Below, in pieces: positions 1-9,860 of a stretch of DNA of 64,000 bases. Within the stretch, counting starts at the first letter, position 1. Each line of letters opens with the position of its first letter. The notes beneath the pieces are model-generated. The model worked only from the letters and a program-made list of their open reading frames with translations. It ran no database searches and was not told the DNA's origin. The DNA is from Ramlibacter pinisoli (GTDB lineage: Bacteria; Pseudomonadota; Gammaproteobacteria; Burkholderiales; Burkholderiaceae_C): assembly GCF_009758015.1 (NCBI RefSeq), contig NZ_WSEL01000011.1, positions 1 to 64,000 on the forward strand. The letters run 5' to 3'. The position numbers and the translations under genes are program-made.

Positions 1-53
1 ATGAACAGGATGGTGGCGCCGATGTAGGAAATGGTGGCGAGGCTGGAGGACAT
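1..53 (-). CDS. pntB: NAD(P) transhydrogenase beta subunit, N-terminal fragment
   Basis: Only the first 17 codons and two further bases are in the window; the gene continues beyond its left edge. The translation (MSSSLATISYIGATILFI) is hydrophobic and matches the first membrane segment of PntB, the subunit carrying the NADP(H)-binding domain of the proton-translocating transhydrogenase. The start lies 15 nt after the pntA stop with a purine-rich GAAGGCGAAG stretch before it, so pntA and pntB form one transcript. The call rests on both the short sequence and the position after pntA. Confidence 0.8.
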   Translation of the reverse strand, partial: MSSSLATISYIGATILF

Positions 54-68
54 GTGCTTCGCCTTCGG

Positions 69-1715
69 TTACTTGCGGAACATCGCCAGCATGCGTCGCG
101 TCACCGCGAAGCCGCCGAACATGTTGACGGCCGTCAGGGCGAGCCCGAACACCGCCAGACCCAGGATCAGCTGGGCGGGCCGGCTGGCGCCGGCGCCGCC
201 GACGGGCGGCGCCACCTGCACCAGCGCGCCGATCGCGATGATCGAGGAGATCGCGTTGGTCACGCTCATCAGCGGCGTGTGCAGCGACGGCGTCACGTTC
301 CAGATCACCATGTAGCCGACGAAGCAGGCCAGCACGAACACGGTGAAGTGGGCCAGGAACGACGCCGGCGCATACAGGCCCACCAGCAGGAACAGCAGCG
401 CACCGACGCCGAAGGTGATGGCCAGCGACTGGGCCGACATCGGCTCGCCGGGGCCGTGGCCCTTCGGCGCGGGAGGCATCGTGGCGGCCGGCTTCTGCGG
501 CGCGACGGCCGGCGCCTTGGGCGGCGGCGCGGGCCAGGTGACCGCACCGTCCTTGATCACGGTCAGGCCGCGGATCGCCTCGTCGTCCATGTTGACGACG
601 GCGACGCCGTCCTTGGCCTTGCACAGCTCCTCGGCCAGCCGCTGCAGGTTGGTCGAGTACAGCGTGGAGGACTGCTTGGCCAGGCGGCTGGCCAGGTCGG
701 TGTAGCCGACGATGGTGACGCCGTGCCGGACGACGGCCTCGCCGGGCACGGTGAGCTCGCAGTTGCCGCCCTGCTCGGCCGCCATGTCGACGATGACGCT
801 GCCCGGCTGCATGGTCTGCACCATGTCGGCGGTGATCAGCTTGGGGGCCGGCTTGCCCGGGATCAGGGCGGTGGTGATGATGATGTCGGCTTCCCGGGCC
901 TGCTGCGCGTACATCGCGCGCTGCGCCTGCTGGAAGCCTTCGCTCATCACCTTGGCGTAGCCGCCGCCGCCCGATCCCTCTTCCTCGTAGTCGACCTTGA
1001 CGAATTCGCCGCCGAGCGACTTCACCTGGTCGGCGACTTCGGCCCGGGTGTCGTTGGCGCGCACGATGGCGCCCAGGTTGGCCGCGGTGCCGATGGCGGC
1101 GAGGCCGGCAACACCGGCGCCGGCGATGAACACCTTGGCCGGCGGCACCTTGCCGGCGGCCGTGACCTGGCCATTGAAGAAGCGGCCGAAGGCGTTGGCC
1201 GCCTCGATCACCGCCCGGTAGCCGCTGATGCCGGCCATCGAGGTCAGCGCGTCCATCTTCTGCGCCCGCGACAGCTGCCGCGGCAGCGCGTCGATGGCCA
1301 GGACCGTGGCCCGGCGCGCGGCCAGCTGCTGCATCAGCTCGGGGTTCTGCGCCGGCCACACGAAGCCGACCAGCATGCCGCCCTCGCGCAGCAGGCCGAC
1401 CTCCTGCGCGGTCGGCGGCCGCACCTTGAACACGATGTCGGAGCCGCTCCACAGCGCGGCGGCGTCCGGCACGATCTGGGCGCCGGCGGCGCGGTAGGCG
1501 TCGTCAGGAAAATTCGCGGCATCGCCGGCACCGCTCTGCACGGCGACGGAAAAACCGAGCTTGACGAGCTTCTCCACCACGGCGGGGACGGTGGCGACGC
1601 GCTTTTCACCGGGCGCGATTTCCTTTGGGACTCCGATTAGCAGCGCTTCGCTACTCCTGTGTGCAGAGGTGGCTCGGGTGCGAAGCACAGTTGCTGGGGC
1701 AACAGCAGTCGTCAT
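69..1715 (-). CDS. pntA: NAD(P) transhydrogenase alpha subunit
   Basis: 548 residues; couples proton entry to hydride transfer from NADH to NADP+ at the inner membrane. The N-terminal alanine-dehydrogenase-like domain begins at residue about 25 ([17 protein letters not shown]) and holds the NAD-binding loop GAGVAGLAA at about 199-207. About four membrane segments fill the C-terminal 120 residues, so this is the fused long form (alpha1 plus alpha2), not the split form of many proteobacteria. I chose the ATG at 1715 because the 30 residues upstream of it do not look like PntA. The promoter region faces a TetR gene and contains the first operator of the set described below, so the TetR protein may also control NADPH supply. 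Confidence 0.93.
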   Translation of the reverse strand: MTTAVAPATVLRTRATSAHRSSEALLIGVPKEIAPGEKRVATVPAVVEKLVKLGFSVAVQSGAGDAANFPDDAYRAAGAQIVPDAAALWSGSDIVFKVRPPTAQEVGLLREGGMLVGFVWPAQNPELMQQLAARRATVLAIDALPRQLSRAQKMDALTSMAGISGYRAVIEAANAFGRFFNGQVTAAGKVPPAKVFIAGAGVAGLAAIGTAANLGAIVRANDTRAEVADQVKSLGGEFVKVDYEEEGSGGGGYAKVMSEGFQQAQRAMYAQQAREADIIITTALIPGKPAPKLITADMVQTMQPGSVIVDMAAEQGGNCELTVPGEAVVRHGVTIVGYTDLASRLAKQSSTLYSTNLQRLAEELCKAKDGVAVVNMDDEAIRGLTVIKDGAVTWPAPPPKAPAVAPQKPAATMPPAPKGHGPGEPMSAQSLAITFGVGALLFLLVGLYAPASFLAHFTVFVLACFVGYMVIWNVTPSLHTPLMSVTNAISSIIAIGALVQVAPPVGGAGASRPAQLILGLAVFGLALTAVNMFGGFAVTRRMLAMFRK

Positions 1716-1780
1716 GAACGGGAGTTCCAAAAAGCTCTGGTGGTGGCCGCAGGAAAAACTTGACCGAAGTGTACGCCTTA

Positions 1781-1797
1781 ATTCACTCTTGGTGAAT
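1781..1797. promoter_or_regulatory. TetR operator O1 (tetR/pntA intergenic)
   Basis: Perfect inverted repeat ATTCAC-TCTTG-GTGAAT between the divergent starts of pntA (1715) and tetR (1874). The same 6-5-6 palindrome recurs at 2578, 13688 and (with one mismatch) 13760. Its position fits autoregulation by the TetR protein and possibly control of pntAB. The spacer differs at each site while the arms are conserved, as expected for a dimer-binding site. Confidence 0.75.
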
Positions 1798-1873
1798 AGT
1801 AGCAAGTCTATGTCCGACTGCCACGATGGGAGCTCTTCCTTGGAAAAGCCTTACTAACCCTTACCATTCCCGG

Positions 1874-2530
1874 ATGGTGAACACCAAGACGAAGAACAAG
1901 GCCGATCCGAGCGCGAAAACACGGGACGCAGAGCGGTCACGAAGCGCGATCTTGGCCGCAGCGCGGAAGGAGTTTTCCGAGCACGGGCTGGGCGGGGCAA
2001 GGGTGGAGCGCATCGCCGCGGAAGCAAACGTCCACAAGCGCCTGGTCTACTACTACTTCAAGGACCGAGACGGACTGTTTTCCGCCGTGCTGGAGGCCGT
2101 GTACGCGGAGATCCGAGACGCGCAGCTCTACCTGCACCTCCAGGATTTGCCGCCCCTTTCAGCACTACGTCGGCTGGTCGAATTCACGTGGGACTACTAC
2201 ATCGCGCACCCCGAGTTCATCACTTTCCTTAACAGCGAGAACCTGCACAAGGCACGGCACCTCGCTGCAGCGCCCAGGATCCGGGAGCTCAACTCGCCAC
2301 TGCTCCAGACGCTCTCGGACATCATCGCCCGCGGACAAAAGGAGAACCTGTTTCGCGAGGGCATCGACCCCATGCAGCTGTACATCACCATCGCAGGCTG
2401 CGCGTACTTCTATCTCTCCAACATCCACACGCTGTCGGTCGGATTCGACCGCGACCTGGCCTCGCCGAAGCTGCTGACACAGCGGATGGTGCACATCGTC
2501 GAGGTGGTGACTGCCTACGTGGTGCGCTGA
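1874..2530 (+). CDS. TetR/AcrR-family transcriptional regulator
   Basis: 218 residues. The N-terminal helix-turn-helix (about 24-75: RSAILAAARKEF, then RIAAEANVHKRLVYYYFKDR) is typical of TetR; the C-terminal part is the ligand/dimer domain. The ATG at 1874 starts MVNTKTKNK; an earlier in-frame codon at 1826 would add 16 residues and run towards the operator, so I prefer 1874. It is transcribed divergently from pntA and lies just upstream of the catabolic operon. The repeated ATTCAC-N5-GTGAAT palindromes at its own, the operon's and the porin's promoters make it the likely repressor of that set. The inducer is unknown. Confidence 0.9.
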   Translation: MVNTKTKNKADPSAKTRDAERSRSAILAAARKEFSEHGLGGARVERIAAEANVHKRLVYYYFKDRDGLFSAVLEAVYAEIRDAQLYLHLQDLPPLSALRRLVEFTWDYYIAHPEFITFLNSENLHKARHLAAAPRIRELNSPLLQTLSDIIARGQKENLFREGIDPMQLYITIAGCAYFYLSNIHTLSVGFDRDLASPKLLTQRMVHIVEVVTAYVVR

Positions 2531-2540
2531 CGGAGCAGCA

Positions 2541-2569
2541 GGAGGGGGGTTGCGCGCCTCCCTTTTTTT
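2541..2569 (+). terminator. possible weak intrinsic terminator after tetR
   Basis: A GGAGG/CCTCC stem (2541-2545 with 2557-2561) followed by seven T residues (2563-2569), starting 10 nt after the tetR stop. The stem is only 5 bp, so efficiency is doubtful. It would separate tetR from the operon promoter that follows. Confidence 0.35.
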
Positions 2570-2573
2570 GGCC

Positions 2574-2595
2574 CATAATTCACCAATCGTGAATT
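2574..2595 (+). promoter_or_regulatory. operon promoter -10 overlapped by TetR operator O2
   Basis: CATAAT (2574-2579, 5/6 to the -10 consensus) overlaps the palindrome AATTCAC-CAATC-GTGAATT (2577-2595), which has perfect 7-bp arms. A weak TTGCGC sits 18 bp upstream as -35. An operator covering the -10 and start site is the classic layout for TetR repression. The next gene starts at 2665, giving a leader of about 80 nt. Confidence 0.65.
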
Positions 2596-2664
2596 GAGCG
2601 TCGTTTGTTCGTTCGTTTTGCCGCAGGCGGCCCGGCCTTTGCGCCGCCCTTCCCGGAGCCCCCA

Positions 2665-3828
2665 ATGAGCACCCAACGTCTCGGAATCATCATGCACGGC
2701 GTCACCGGCCGTATGGGCATGAATCAGCACCTGATCCGCTCCATCGTCGCCATCCGCAACCAGGGCGGCGTGACGCTGTCCAACGGCGACAAGGTAATGC
2801 CGGACCCGATCCTGATCGGCCGCAACGCCGAAAAGATCGAGGCCTTGGCCAAGGCGCACAACATTGGCCGCTGGGGCACGGACCTCGACGCCGCCCTGGC
2901 GAACCCCGACGACACGGTGTTCTTCGACGCCGGCACAACGCAGATGCGTCCCAAGTTGCTGGCCAAGGCGCTGCGCGCGAAGAAGCACGTGTACTGCGAG
3001 AAGCCCATCGCCACCACCCTGGGCGAGGCCGTGGAGATCGCCAAGGTCGCCGAAAAGTCCGGCCTGAAGCATGGCGCCGTGCAGGACAAGCTGTTCCTGC
3101 CCGGCCTGCGCAAGCTCGACATGCTGCGCCGCGCCGGCTTCTTCGGCCGCATGCTGAGCGTGCGGCTCGAATTCGGCTACTGGGTGTTCGAAGGCGACCT
3201 GCAGCCGATCCAGCGTCCGAGCTGGAACTACCGCGCCGAAGACGGCGGCGGAATGATCCTGGACATGATGTGCCACTGGCGCTACGTGCTGGATAACCTG
3301 TTCGGCGAGGTGAAGTCCATCTCCTGCCTGGGCGCCACGCACATCCCCGAGCGCTGGGACGAAGCCGGCAAGCCCTACAAGGCGACCGCCGACGACGCAG
3401 CTTACGCCATCGCGGAACTCGTGGGCCACAGCGGTGAACCCGTGGTCGCGCAGCTGAACATGTCCTGGGCCACCCGCGTGAACCGCGACGACTTGGTGAC
3501 TTTCCACGTCGATGGCACCCACGGCTCGGCCGTCGCCACGCTGACCGAGTGCAAGGCGCAGAGCCGCGTCAACACGCCGCGCCCGGTGTGGAACCCGGAC
3601 GTCAAGCAGACCATGAACTTCCACGAGCAGTGGCAGGAAGTGCCGGACTCGCAGTTCTACGACAACGGCTTCAAGATTCAGTGGGAGCATTTCATCCGGC
3701 ACGTCGTCGAGAACGAGCCGTACAAGTGGACCCTGCCCGAAGGTGCCAAGGGCGTGCAGCTGGTGGAAGCCGCGCTGCAAAGCTGGAAGGAACGCCGCTT
3801 CGTCGACGTGCCTTCCCTGGGCTTCTGA
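2665..3828 (+). CDS. Gfo/Idh/MocA-family oxidoreductase
   Basis: 387 residues; first gene of the TetR-controlled operon. The N-terminal Rossmann region (RLGIIMHGVTGRMGMN) is followed by the family's EKP motif (HVYCEKPIATT, about 111-121), where Lys is the catalytic residue of NAD(P)-dependent sugar/inositol-type dehydrogenases. The C-terminal half is the substrate-binding alpha/beta domain (GGGMILDMMCHW). It probably oxidises a hydroxyl on a polyol or sugar-acid-like substrate; the substrate cannot be read from sequence. The start ATG at 2665 has a GGAG 7 nt upstream. The next gene follows after 11 nt with a strong Shine-Dalgarno. Confidence 0.85.
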   Translation: MSTQRLGIIMHGVTGRMGMNQHLIRSIVAIRNQGGVTLSNGDKVMPDPILIGRNAEKIEALAKAHNIGRWGTDLDAALANPDDTVFFDAGTTQMRPKLLAKALRAKKHVYCEKPIATTLGEAVEIAKVAEKSGLKHGAVQDKLFLPGLRKLDMLRRAGFFGRMLSVRLEFGYWVFEGDLQPIQRPSWNYRAEDGGGMILDMMCHWRYVLDNLFGEVKSISCLGATHIPERWDEAGKPYKATADDAAYAIAELVGHSGEPVVAQLNMSWATRVNRDDLVTFHVDGTHGSAVATLTECKAQSRVNTPRPVWNPDVKQTMNFHEQWQEVPDSQFYDNGFKIQWEHFIRHVVENEPYKWTLPEGAKGVQLVEAALQSWKERRFVDVPSLGF

Positions 3829-3839
3829 GGAGCGGAGTC

Positions 3840-5024
3840 ATGGCTCTGACCTTGAAGCTACCGACTGCTGCGGGCGCGCTGGAGACGTACAGCATTCGCG
3901 GGACTCCTCCAACGAAGCCCGCCGTTGGTGTGAAGTTCAATCGCATCGCGTATTCGGCGGCGCACGTGGTGGCCAACCCGCTCGCTGCGGTGAATCCCTG
4001 GCTGGATTGCGCGGTCGACTGGGACGCCACCATTGCTTACCGCCAGCATCTGTGGAAACTTGGCCTCGGCGTCGCCGAAGCCATGGACACCGCGCAGCGC
4101 GGCATGGGCATGGACTGGCCTACCTCGCTGGAGCTGATCCGGCGCTCGCTGGATGCGGCGCGTGACGTTCCGGGCGCGTTGGTCGCCTCTGGCTGCGGTA
4201 CGGACCACCTCGCCGTGGAAAACGCGAGGAGCGTCGACGACGTAATCCGCGCCTACGAAGAGCAGATGGCGGCCATCGAAAAGCTCGGAGGCAAGCTGAT
4301 CGTGATGGCCAGCCGGGCGCTGGCGCGCGTGGCGACCTCGCCCGCCGACTATGAACGGGTCTACGGCCGCATCCTGTCGCAGGCGAAGCAGCCCGTCGTC
4401 CTGCACTGGCTGGGCGACATGTTCGATCCCGCACTGGCCGGCTACTGGGGCAGTTCGGACGCCGACCGCGCCATGGACACTGCGCTGGGCGTCATCGCCG
4501 CGAATCCGTCCAAGGTCGACGGCATCAAGATCTCCCTGCTCGACAAGGACAAGGAAATCGCCATGCGCCGGCGCCTGCCCGCGGGCGTGCGCATGTACAC
4601 CGGCGACGACTTCAACTACGCCGAGCTGATCGCCGGCGACGGCTTTGGCAGCGAACCCACGCACGGCAAGAGCGACGCACTACTGGGCATCTTCGACGCC
4701 ATCGCGCCCGCGGCTGCTGCCGCCCTCGGCGAACTGGCCCAGGGCAACGTCGAGCGCTTTCACGCCATCCTGGGGCCCACGGTCCCGCTGTCGCGCCACA
4801 TTTTCCAGGCCCCGACCCGCTTCTACAAGACGGGCGTCGTGTTCATGGCTTGGCTCAACGGTCACCAGAAGCACTTCACCATGGTAGGTGGCCAGCAAAG
4901 CACACGCAGCCTGCCGCACCTCGCGGAGCTGTTTCGCCTGGCCGATGCAGCCAACTTGCTGGAGCTACCCGATGCGGCAGCTCGGCGCATGAAGACACTG
5001 CTGGCCCTGCATGGCATCGAATGA
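3840..5024 (+). CDS. DUF993 family protein (aldolase-like TIM barrel)
   Basis: 394 residues. The sequence (AVDWDATIAYRQHLWKLG, GWGVAEAMDTAQRGMGMDW-like region, VDGIKISLLDKDKEI) belongs to the DUF993 group, distantly related to dihydrodipicolinate synthase-type lyases; the Lys in GIKISLLD is a candidate Schiff-base residue by analogy. No member is biochemically defined to my knowledge. It is preceded by GAGGAGCGGAG and lies between the dehydrogenase and the amidohydrolase. In that position it could cleave the oxidised intermediate (retro-aldol) or open a ring; this is inference. Confidence 0.75.
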   Translation: MALTLKLPTAAGALETYSIRGTPPTKPAVGVKFNRIAYSAAHVVANPLAAVNPWLDCAVDWDATIAYRQHLWKLGLGVAEAMDTAQRGMGMDWPTSLELIRRSLDAARDVPGALVASGCGTDHLAVENARSVDDVIRAYEEQMAAIEKLGGKLIVMASRALARVATSPADYERVYGRILSQAKQPVVLHWLGDMFDPALAGYWGSSDADRAMDTALGVIAANPSKVDGIKISLLDKDKEIAMRRRLPAGVRMYTGDDFNYAELIAGDGFGSEPTHGKSDALLGIFDAIAPAAAAALGELAQGNVERFHAILGPTVPLSRHIFQAPTRFYKTGVVFMAWLNGHQKHFTMVGGQQSTRSLPHLAELFRLADAANLLELPDAAARRMKTLLALHGIE

Positions 5025-5031
5025 AACACCT

Positions 5032-6051
5032 ATGAGACGAATCGACGCGTACGCCCACATCCTCCCGCGCCCCTATTTCGACAAGATGGCCGACATGGCC
5101 AAGGACAAGGCTGCCATCAAGCGATGGCTGACCATCCCCGTCCTCTACGACTTGGACGCGCGACTGAAGATGATGGAGAGCTTCCCCGGCTATCAACAGT
5201 TGCTGACGCTCTCAAACCCGCCCATCGAGATGATCGCCGGGCCTGAAGAATCCCCCGCGATGGCGCGCCTGGCCAACGACTGCATGGCGCAGATCCGCGA
5301 TGACCATCCAGACAAGTTCCCGGCGTTCGTGGCATCGCTGCCGATGAACAACGTGCCGGCTGCACTGGAAGAAATGGAGCGTGCCATCACGCAGCTCGGC
5401 GCCCGCGGCATCCAGGTCTTCACAAACGTAAATGGCCGTCCGCTCGACGACGAAGAGTTCTGGCCGATCTTCGAGGCTGCGGTGAAGCGCTACGACGTGC
5501 CGATCTGGATGCACCCTGCCCGGGGGGCGGGCATGCCGGATTACGCCAGTGAAAAGAAGTCCAAGTACGAGATCTGGTGGACTTTCGGATGGCCCTATGA
5601 GACGAGTGCAGCGATGACTCGCATGGTGTTCTCGGGGTTCTTCGATCGCCTGCCGGAGATGAAGGTGATCACGCACCACATGGGCGCGATGATCCCCTTC
5701 TTCGATGGCCGCGTCGGGCCAGGCCTGGACCAGTTCGGCAGCCGGACTTCGGACGAGGACTACGAGGGGATGCTCAAGCGCATGGCAAAGCGTCCCATCG
5801 ACTACTTCCGCAAGTTCTACGCCGATACTGCCTTGGCTGGCGGCAAGAGCGGCATTCGGTGCGGCCTGGAATTCTTCGGTGCTGAGCAGGTGGTCTTTGC
5901 CACCGACTGTCCGTTCGACCCGGAAGGCGGACCCATGTTCTTGCGCACGATCCCCCGAGCGATCGACGAACTCGGTTTGAGCAAGTCGGATCAAGAAGGT
6001 ATTTATTTCCGAAACGCGCTTCGCCTGCTGAAGCTTCCATGCGATTGCTGA
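5032..6051 (+). CDS. amidohydrolase family protein (ACMSD/LigW-like)
   Basis: 339 residues, amidohydrolase_2 type. It starts MRRIDAYAHILPRPYF; the usual metal-binding H-x-H after the first strand is here Y-A-H, so the first ligand is replaced. The later elements are present: PIWMHPARG (His, about 162), ITHHMGAMIPFF (His, about 214) and FATDCPFDPEGG (Asp, near 290). This superfamily contains metal-dependent decarboxylases and C-C or lactone hydrolases acting on ring cleavage products. I chose ATG 5032 because homologues begin at this MxxID motif; an in-frame ATG at 5011 would overlap the previous gene by 14 nt. Confidence 0.82.
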   Translation: MRRIDAYAHILPRPYFDKMADMAKDKAAIKRWLTIPVLYDLDARLKMMESFPGYQQLLTLSNPPIEMIAGPEESPAMARLANDCMAQIRDDHPDKFPAFVASLPMNNVPAALEEMERAITQLGARGIQVFTNVNGRPLDDEEFWPIFEAAVKRYDVPIWMHPARGAGMPDYASEKKSKYEIWWTFGWPYETSAAMTRMVFSGFFDRLPEMKVITHHMGAMIPFFDGRVGPGLDQFGSRTSDEDYEGMLKRMAKRPIDYFRKFYADTALAGGKSGIRCGLEFFGAEQVVFATDCPFDPEGGPMFLRTIPRAIDELGLSKSDQEGIYFRNALRLLKLPCDC

Positions 6052-6067
6052 AATCAAGGAGACAAGG

Positions 6068-7036
6068 ATGAAACGACTCGCTCTCTTCGCGCTCGCGCTT
6101 GCGGCTGTCCTGGGCTTCACCGCCCCCGCGTCGGCCCAGGCCTGGCCGGACAAGCCGGTGCGCATCGTGGTGCCATACCAGGCAGGCGGAACTGTCGATC
6201 TCGTGGCCCGGGTTCTCGCCCAGAGCCTCAGCGAGCAGACAGGCACCCAGTTCATCGTCGACAACCGCGCAGGCGCCAGCGGTGCGATCGGTAGCGACCT
6301 GGTAGCCAAGGGTTCGCCGGACGGCTACACCCTGCTGGTGCAGTCGCCGACGTTGCTTGCCAACGCACTGATCAACCGGCGCGTGCCTTACGACCCGATC
6401 CGGGACTTCCGCCCGATAGCGATGCTCGGATCGGTGCCGATGGTGCTCACCGTACACCCGTCCGTGCCTGCCAAGAACCTCAAAGAGTTCATGGAGCTGG
6501 CTCGAAAGGATCCAAAAAGGTACTCCTTTGGCACCTCGGCGCTTGGCTCTCCTATGCACTTGGCGCAAGAGGCATTGAAGAAGGCAGGCGGTCTGGAGAT
6601 CCCCATCATCATCTACAAGGGGACCGCCGGGGCACTCAACGACGCGCTGGGAGGCCAGATCAGTGGAATGATCGATGCGATTCCGTCCTCAGCCGCCCAC
6701 ATCTCCTCGGGCAAGCTCAAGCCATTGGCGGTGACAACGGCGAAACGTATCGCCGCGCTGCCGAACGTGCCTACCGTCGCTGAATCCGGCTATCCTGACT
6801 TCGAGATGCTGTCGTGGTACGGCCTGTGGGCGCCGCAAGGCCTCCCCGAGCCGATCGCGAAGAAGCTCGAGGGGCTCGTGCAGAAGGCAATGGCGTCGAA
6901 GGCCGTCAATGAACGCCTCGCGCCCCAGAACTTCGACGCCAAGGTGCTCGCTGGCGACCAGTTCGCGAACTTCCTCACCGGCCAACTGGCCACCTACTCG
7001 CGCATCGTCAAAGACGCGAACATCACTGCCGAGTGA
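6068..7036 (+). CDS. Bug/TctC-type tripartite tricarboxylate transporter receptor
   Basis: 322 residues with a clear signal peptide (cleavage after about 24, ..[14 protein letters not shown]). The [16 protein letters not shown] opening and the [13 protein letters not shown] segment are hallmarks of the periplasmic solute receptors of Bordetella/Comamonadaceae. It starts 16 nt after the amidohydrolase with AAGGAGACAAGG as ribosome-binding site. No TctA/TctB membrane genes are in the window, as is common for orphan Bug receptors that borrow a permease. It suggests the operon's substrate, or one of its products, is a carboxylate or a similar small polar compound. Confidence 0.92.
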   Translation: MKRLALFALALAAVLGFTAPASAQAWPDKPVRIVVPYQAGGTVDLVARVLAQSLSEQTGTQFIVDNRAGASGAIGSDLVAKGSPDGYTLLVQSPTLLANALINRRVPYDPIRDFRPIAMLGSVPMVLTVHPSVPAKNLKEFMELARKDPKRYSFGTSALGSPMHLAQEALKKAGGLEIPIIIYKGTAGALNDALGGQISGMIDAIPSSAAHISSGKLKPLAVTTAKRIAALPNVPTVAESGYPDFEMLSWYGLWAPQGLPEPIAKKLEGLVQKAMASKAVNERLAPQNFDAKVLAGDQFANFLTGQLATYSRIVKDANITAE

Positions 7037-7043
7037 TCGACCG

Positions 7044-9815
7044 ATGGGCGCATCCATTCACCTAGAAGACAAGGACCATTCCTTGTTGCAGGACGTCCGC
7101 TTCCTGGGCCGCATACTCGGGGAGGTTATCCAGCAGACGGAAGGGGCCGCGGTCTTCGAGCTGGTGGAGAGCATCCGCCAGCATGCGGTTGCCGCGCGGC
7201 TGGGGAGCGCGGTTGAAGCGCAGAGCCTGCGTGAGCTGGTCGGCGCAATGGACAGTGCTGTCGCCGTCAAGGTAATCCGCGCGTTTACCTTCTTCAGCCA
7301 CTTAGCCAACCTGGCCGAAGACAGGCACCAGCTCCGCCGGCGTGCAATGAAGGAGGGATCGGGCCAGTTGCAGCAAGCGACCCTCGCCGCTGCACTGGCT
7401 CGCCTGCGCGAAGCTGGTGTGGGGCCTGAGGTCGTCGCGCGCTCTTTGGCGCAGGCCTGCCTGTCGCCGGTGCTGACCGCCCATCCCACTGAGGTGCAAC
7501 GCCAGTCCATCCTCGATGCAGAGCGCGACATCGCCCGCCTCCTGGAGGAGCGAGACGCCCTTTGCATGAGGATGTGGGCCGCCGACGAAGTGGCCGCGCA
7601 GGAGCTGGCCGACAATGAGGAGAACGTGCGCGCGCGGGTGCTGCAGCTGTGGCAGACGCGACTTCTCAGGTTCTCCAAGCTCAGCGTCTTCGACGAGATT
7701 GAGACGTCGCTGAGCTACTACCGGTGCACCTTCCTGCAGGTGGTTCCACAGATCTACGAGCAGGTGGAGCGCGAACTTGGGCGGCCGGTGGCCAGTTTCC
7801 TTCGTATGGGGCAGTGGACCGGCGGGGACCGGGACGGCAATCCGAACGTGACTGCCGAGACGCTGAGGTACGCACTGAGACGGCAAGGCGAGATCGTGCT
7901 GCGACACTACCTTGCGCAGTTGGGCCGCTTGCGCGAGGAGCTGTCGCTGTCGGACGTTCTGGTCCAGGTCACGCCGGCGCTGCAAGCACTGGCCGACAGC
8001 GCAAAGGACGGCGAAGAGCATCGCCGCGACGAGCCGTACCGGCGGGCGATCGACGCCATCAGCCATCGCCTAACAGCCACACTGCAGCAGCTGACGGGCA
8101 AGGTCGCAATGCCGTCAATGGGCGCGTGCTACGACTTCTTTGAGGATCTGCTGGCGGATCTCTCCACGATGCGCGAGTCGCTCGAAACTCACCACGGTGA
8201 CGTACTGGTGCGCCGGCGCCTTGGCCCGCTCATGCGAGCTGTGGAGGTTTTCGGATTCCATCTGGCGACGGTGGACTTGCGGCAGAATTCCGAGCAGCAC
8301 GAGCTCGCGGTCGCAGAACTCCTGCGGCATGCGCGCGTCGAAGCCGACTACTCCGCGCTTGATGAGGATGCCAAGCGGCGCATCCTGATTCGGATGCTCA
8401 CTGACGCCCGGCCGCTGCGTGTCACCGGCGCGAACTATGGTGCCGAGGCGCTCATTGAACTGGCTATTTTCGAAGCTGCCTACGAGTTGCGTGGCCGATT
8501 TGGAGCCGGGGCAATCCGCCACTGCATCATCAGCCACACGGAGGCCGTGAGCGACTTGCTCGAAGTGCTGTTGCTGCAAAAGGAAACGGGCCTGCTGCGC
8601 GGGGCGCTGGATGGCGAGGCGACGTGCGATCTCGTCGTGGTGCCACTCTTCGAGACGATCGCCGACCTTCGGATGGCCGACCAGGTCATGCGCGAGTTCT
8701 ATTCTCTGCCTGGCATTGCGGACATGGTCCGCCGCTCCGGCGGCGAGCAGGAGGTCATGCTCGGCTACAGCGACAGCAACAAGGACGGTGGAATCTTCAC
8801 CAGCAATTGGGAGCTGTACCAAGCCGAAGTCCGGCTCGCGCGGTTGTTCGCCGAACCCGCCATGGCAGCTGGTGTTCGTCTACGGATGTTCCATGGGCGC
8901 GGTGGTACGGTCGGCCGCGGTGGCGGCCCGAGCTACCAAGCCATCCTGGCGCAACCGCCTGGAACGGTCAATGGTCAGTTGCGCCTGACCGAACAGGGGG
9001 AAGTGATTGCTTCCAAGTACGGCAACCCCGCCATCGGCAAACAGAACCTGGAAGCGCTGGTTGCAGCCATGCTGGAAGCAACGCTGCTGCATCCGCCCAA
9101 TCCGCCGTCTTCGGAGTTCCTGAAGGCCGCATCCGATCTCTCGGATGCGAGCATGAAGGCGTACCGCCACTTGGTGTACGAGACGCCGGGGTTCGCGGAC
9201 TACTTCCTATCCGCGACACCGCTTCGTGAAATCGCCGAACTGAACATCGGCTCGCGCCCGCCTTCCCGCAAGGCGAACCAGCGCATCGAAGATTTGCGGG
9301 CGATCCCCTGGACCTTCAGCTGGGGGCAGTGTCGCCTCGCGCTGCCCGGATGGTTCGGATTCGGTTCGGCGGTAGATGCGTTCGTGCAGAACGGCGAGCA
9401 CGCTGCTGCCCGTACAAAGCTGCTGCGCGACATGTACCGCGACTGGCCATTCTTTCGTACGCTGCTTTCCAACATCGACATGGTGCTGGCAAAGACGGAT
9501 CTCGGCCTGGCTTCGCAGTATGCGCAGCTGGTTCCGGACGTGGACCTTCGCGAGAAGATCTTCGGCGAGATTAAGCGCGAATGGGAACGTTCGGTGTGCG
9601 CACTGGAAACCATCACGGGCGAACTTGAGCGCCTTGCAGGAGATCCAGCGCTGGCGCGCTCCGTGACCCATCGGTTTCCCTACATCGATCCTCTTCACCA
9701 CATGCAGGTGGAACTGCTGCGCCGGCGCCGCGCGGATAGCTCCGACGAGCGCGCTCAGCGCGGCATCCACTTGTGCATCAACGGCATCGCAGCAGGCGTT
9801 CGCAATACGGGTTGA
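7044..9815 (+). CDS. ppc: phosphoenolpyruvate carboxylase
   Basis: 923 residues, full length. Converts PEP and bicarbonate to oxaloacetate and phosphate in the cytosol. Motifs are complete: [12 protein letters not shown] (catalytic His region), [55 protein letters not shown] and the C-terminal RNTG. It starts 7 nt after the transport receptor, so it is co-transcribed with catabolic genes rather than lying in a housekeeping locus. That setting suggests an anaplerotic role for PEP made from the operon's own product, since glycerate kinase is two genes downstream. Whether the genome has another ppc is not visible here. Confidence 0.96.
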   Translation: MGASIHLEDKDHSLLQDVRFLGRILGEVIQQTEGAAVFELVESIRQHAVAARLGSAVEAQSLRELVGAMDSAVAVKVIRAFTFFSHLANLAEDRHQLRRRAMKEGSGQLQQATLAAALARLREAGVGPEVVARSLAQACLSPVLTAHPTEVQRQSILDAERDIARLLEERDALCMRMWAADEVAAQELADNEENVRARVLQLWQTRLLRFSKLSVFDEIETSLSYYRCTFLQVVPQIYEQVERELGRPVASFLRMGQWTGGDRDGNPNVTAETLRYALRRQGEIVLRHYLAQLGRLREELSLSDVLVQVTPALQALADSAKDGEEHRRDEPYRRAIDAISHRLTATLQQLTGKVAMPSMGACYDFFEDLLADLSTMRESLETHHGDVLVRRRLGPLMRAVEVFGFHLATVDLRQNSEQHELAVAELLRHARVEADYSALDEDAKRRILIRMLTDARPLRVTGANYGAEALIELAIFEAAYELRGRFGAGAIRHCIISHTEAVSDLLEVLLLQKETGLLRGALDGEATCDLVVVPLFETIADLRMADQVMREFYSLPGIADMVRRSGGEQEVMLGYSDSNKDGGIFTSNWELYQAEVRLARLFAEPAMAAGVRLRMFHGRGGTVGRGGGPSYQAILAQPPGTVNGQLRLTEQGEVIASKYGNPAIGKQNLEALVAAMLEATLLHPPNPPSSEFLKAASDLSDASMKAYRHLVYETPGFADYFLSATPLREIAELNIGSRPPSRKANQRIEDLRAIPWTFSWGQCRLALPGWFGFGSAVDAFVQNGEHAAARTKLLRDMYRDWPFFRTLLSNIDMVLAKTDLGLASQYAQLVPDVDLREKIFGEIKREWERSVCALETITGELERLAGDPALARSVTHRFPYIDPLHHMQVELLRRRRADSSDERAQRGIHLCINGIAAGVRNTG

Positions 9816-9860
9816 ACGCGCCGCAGCGGCGCTGTTCTGTTGTCCTCACCTTCCAAGACC

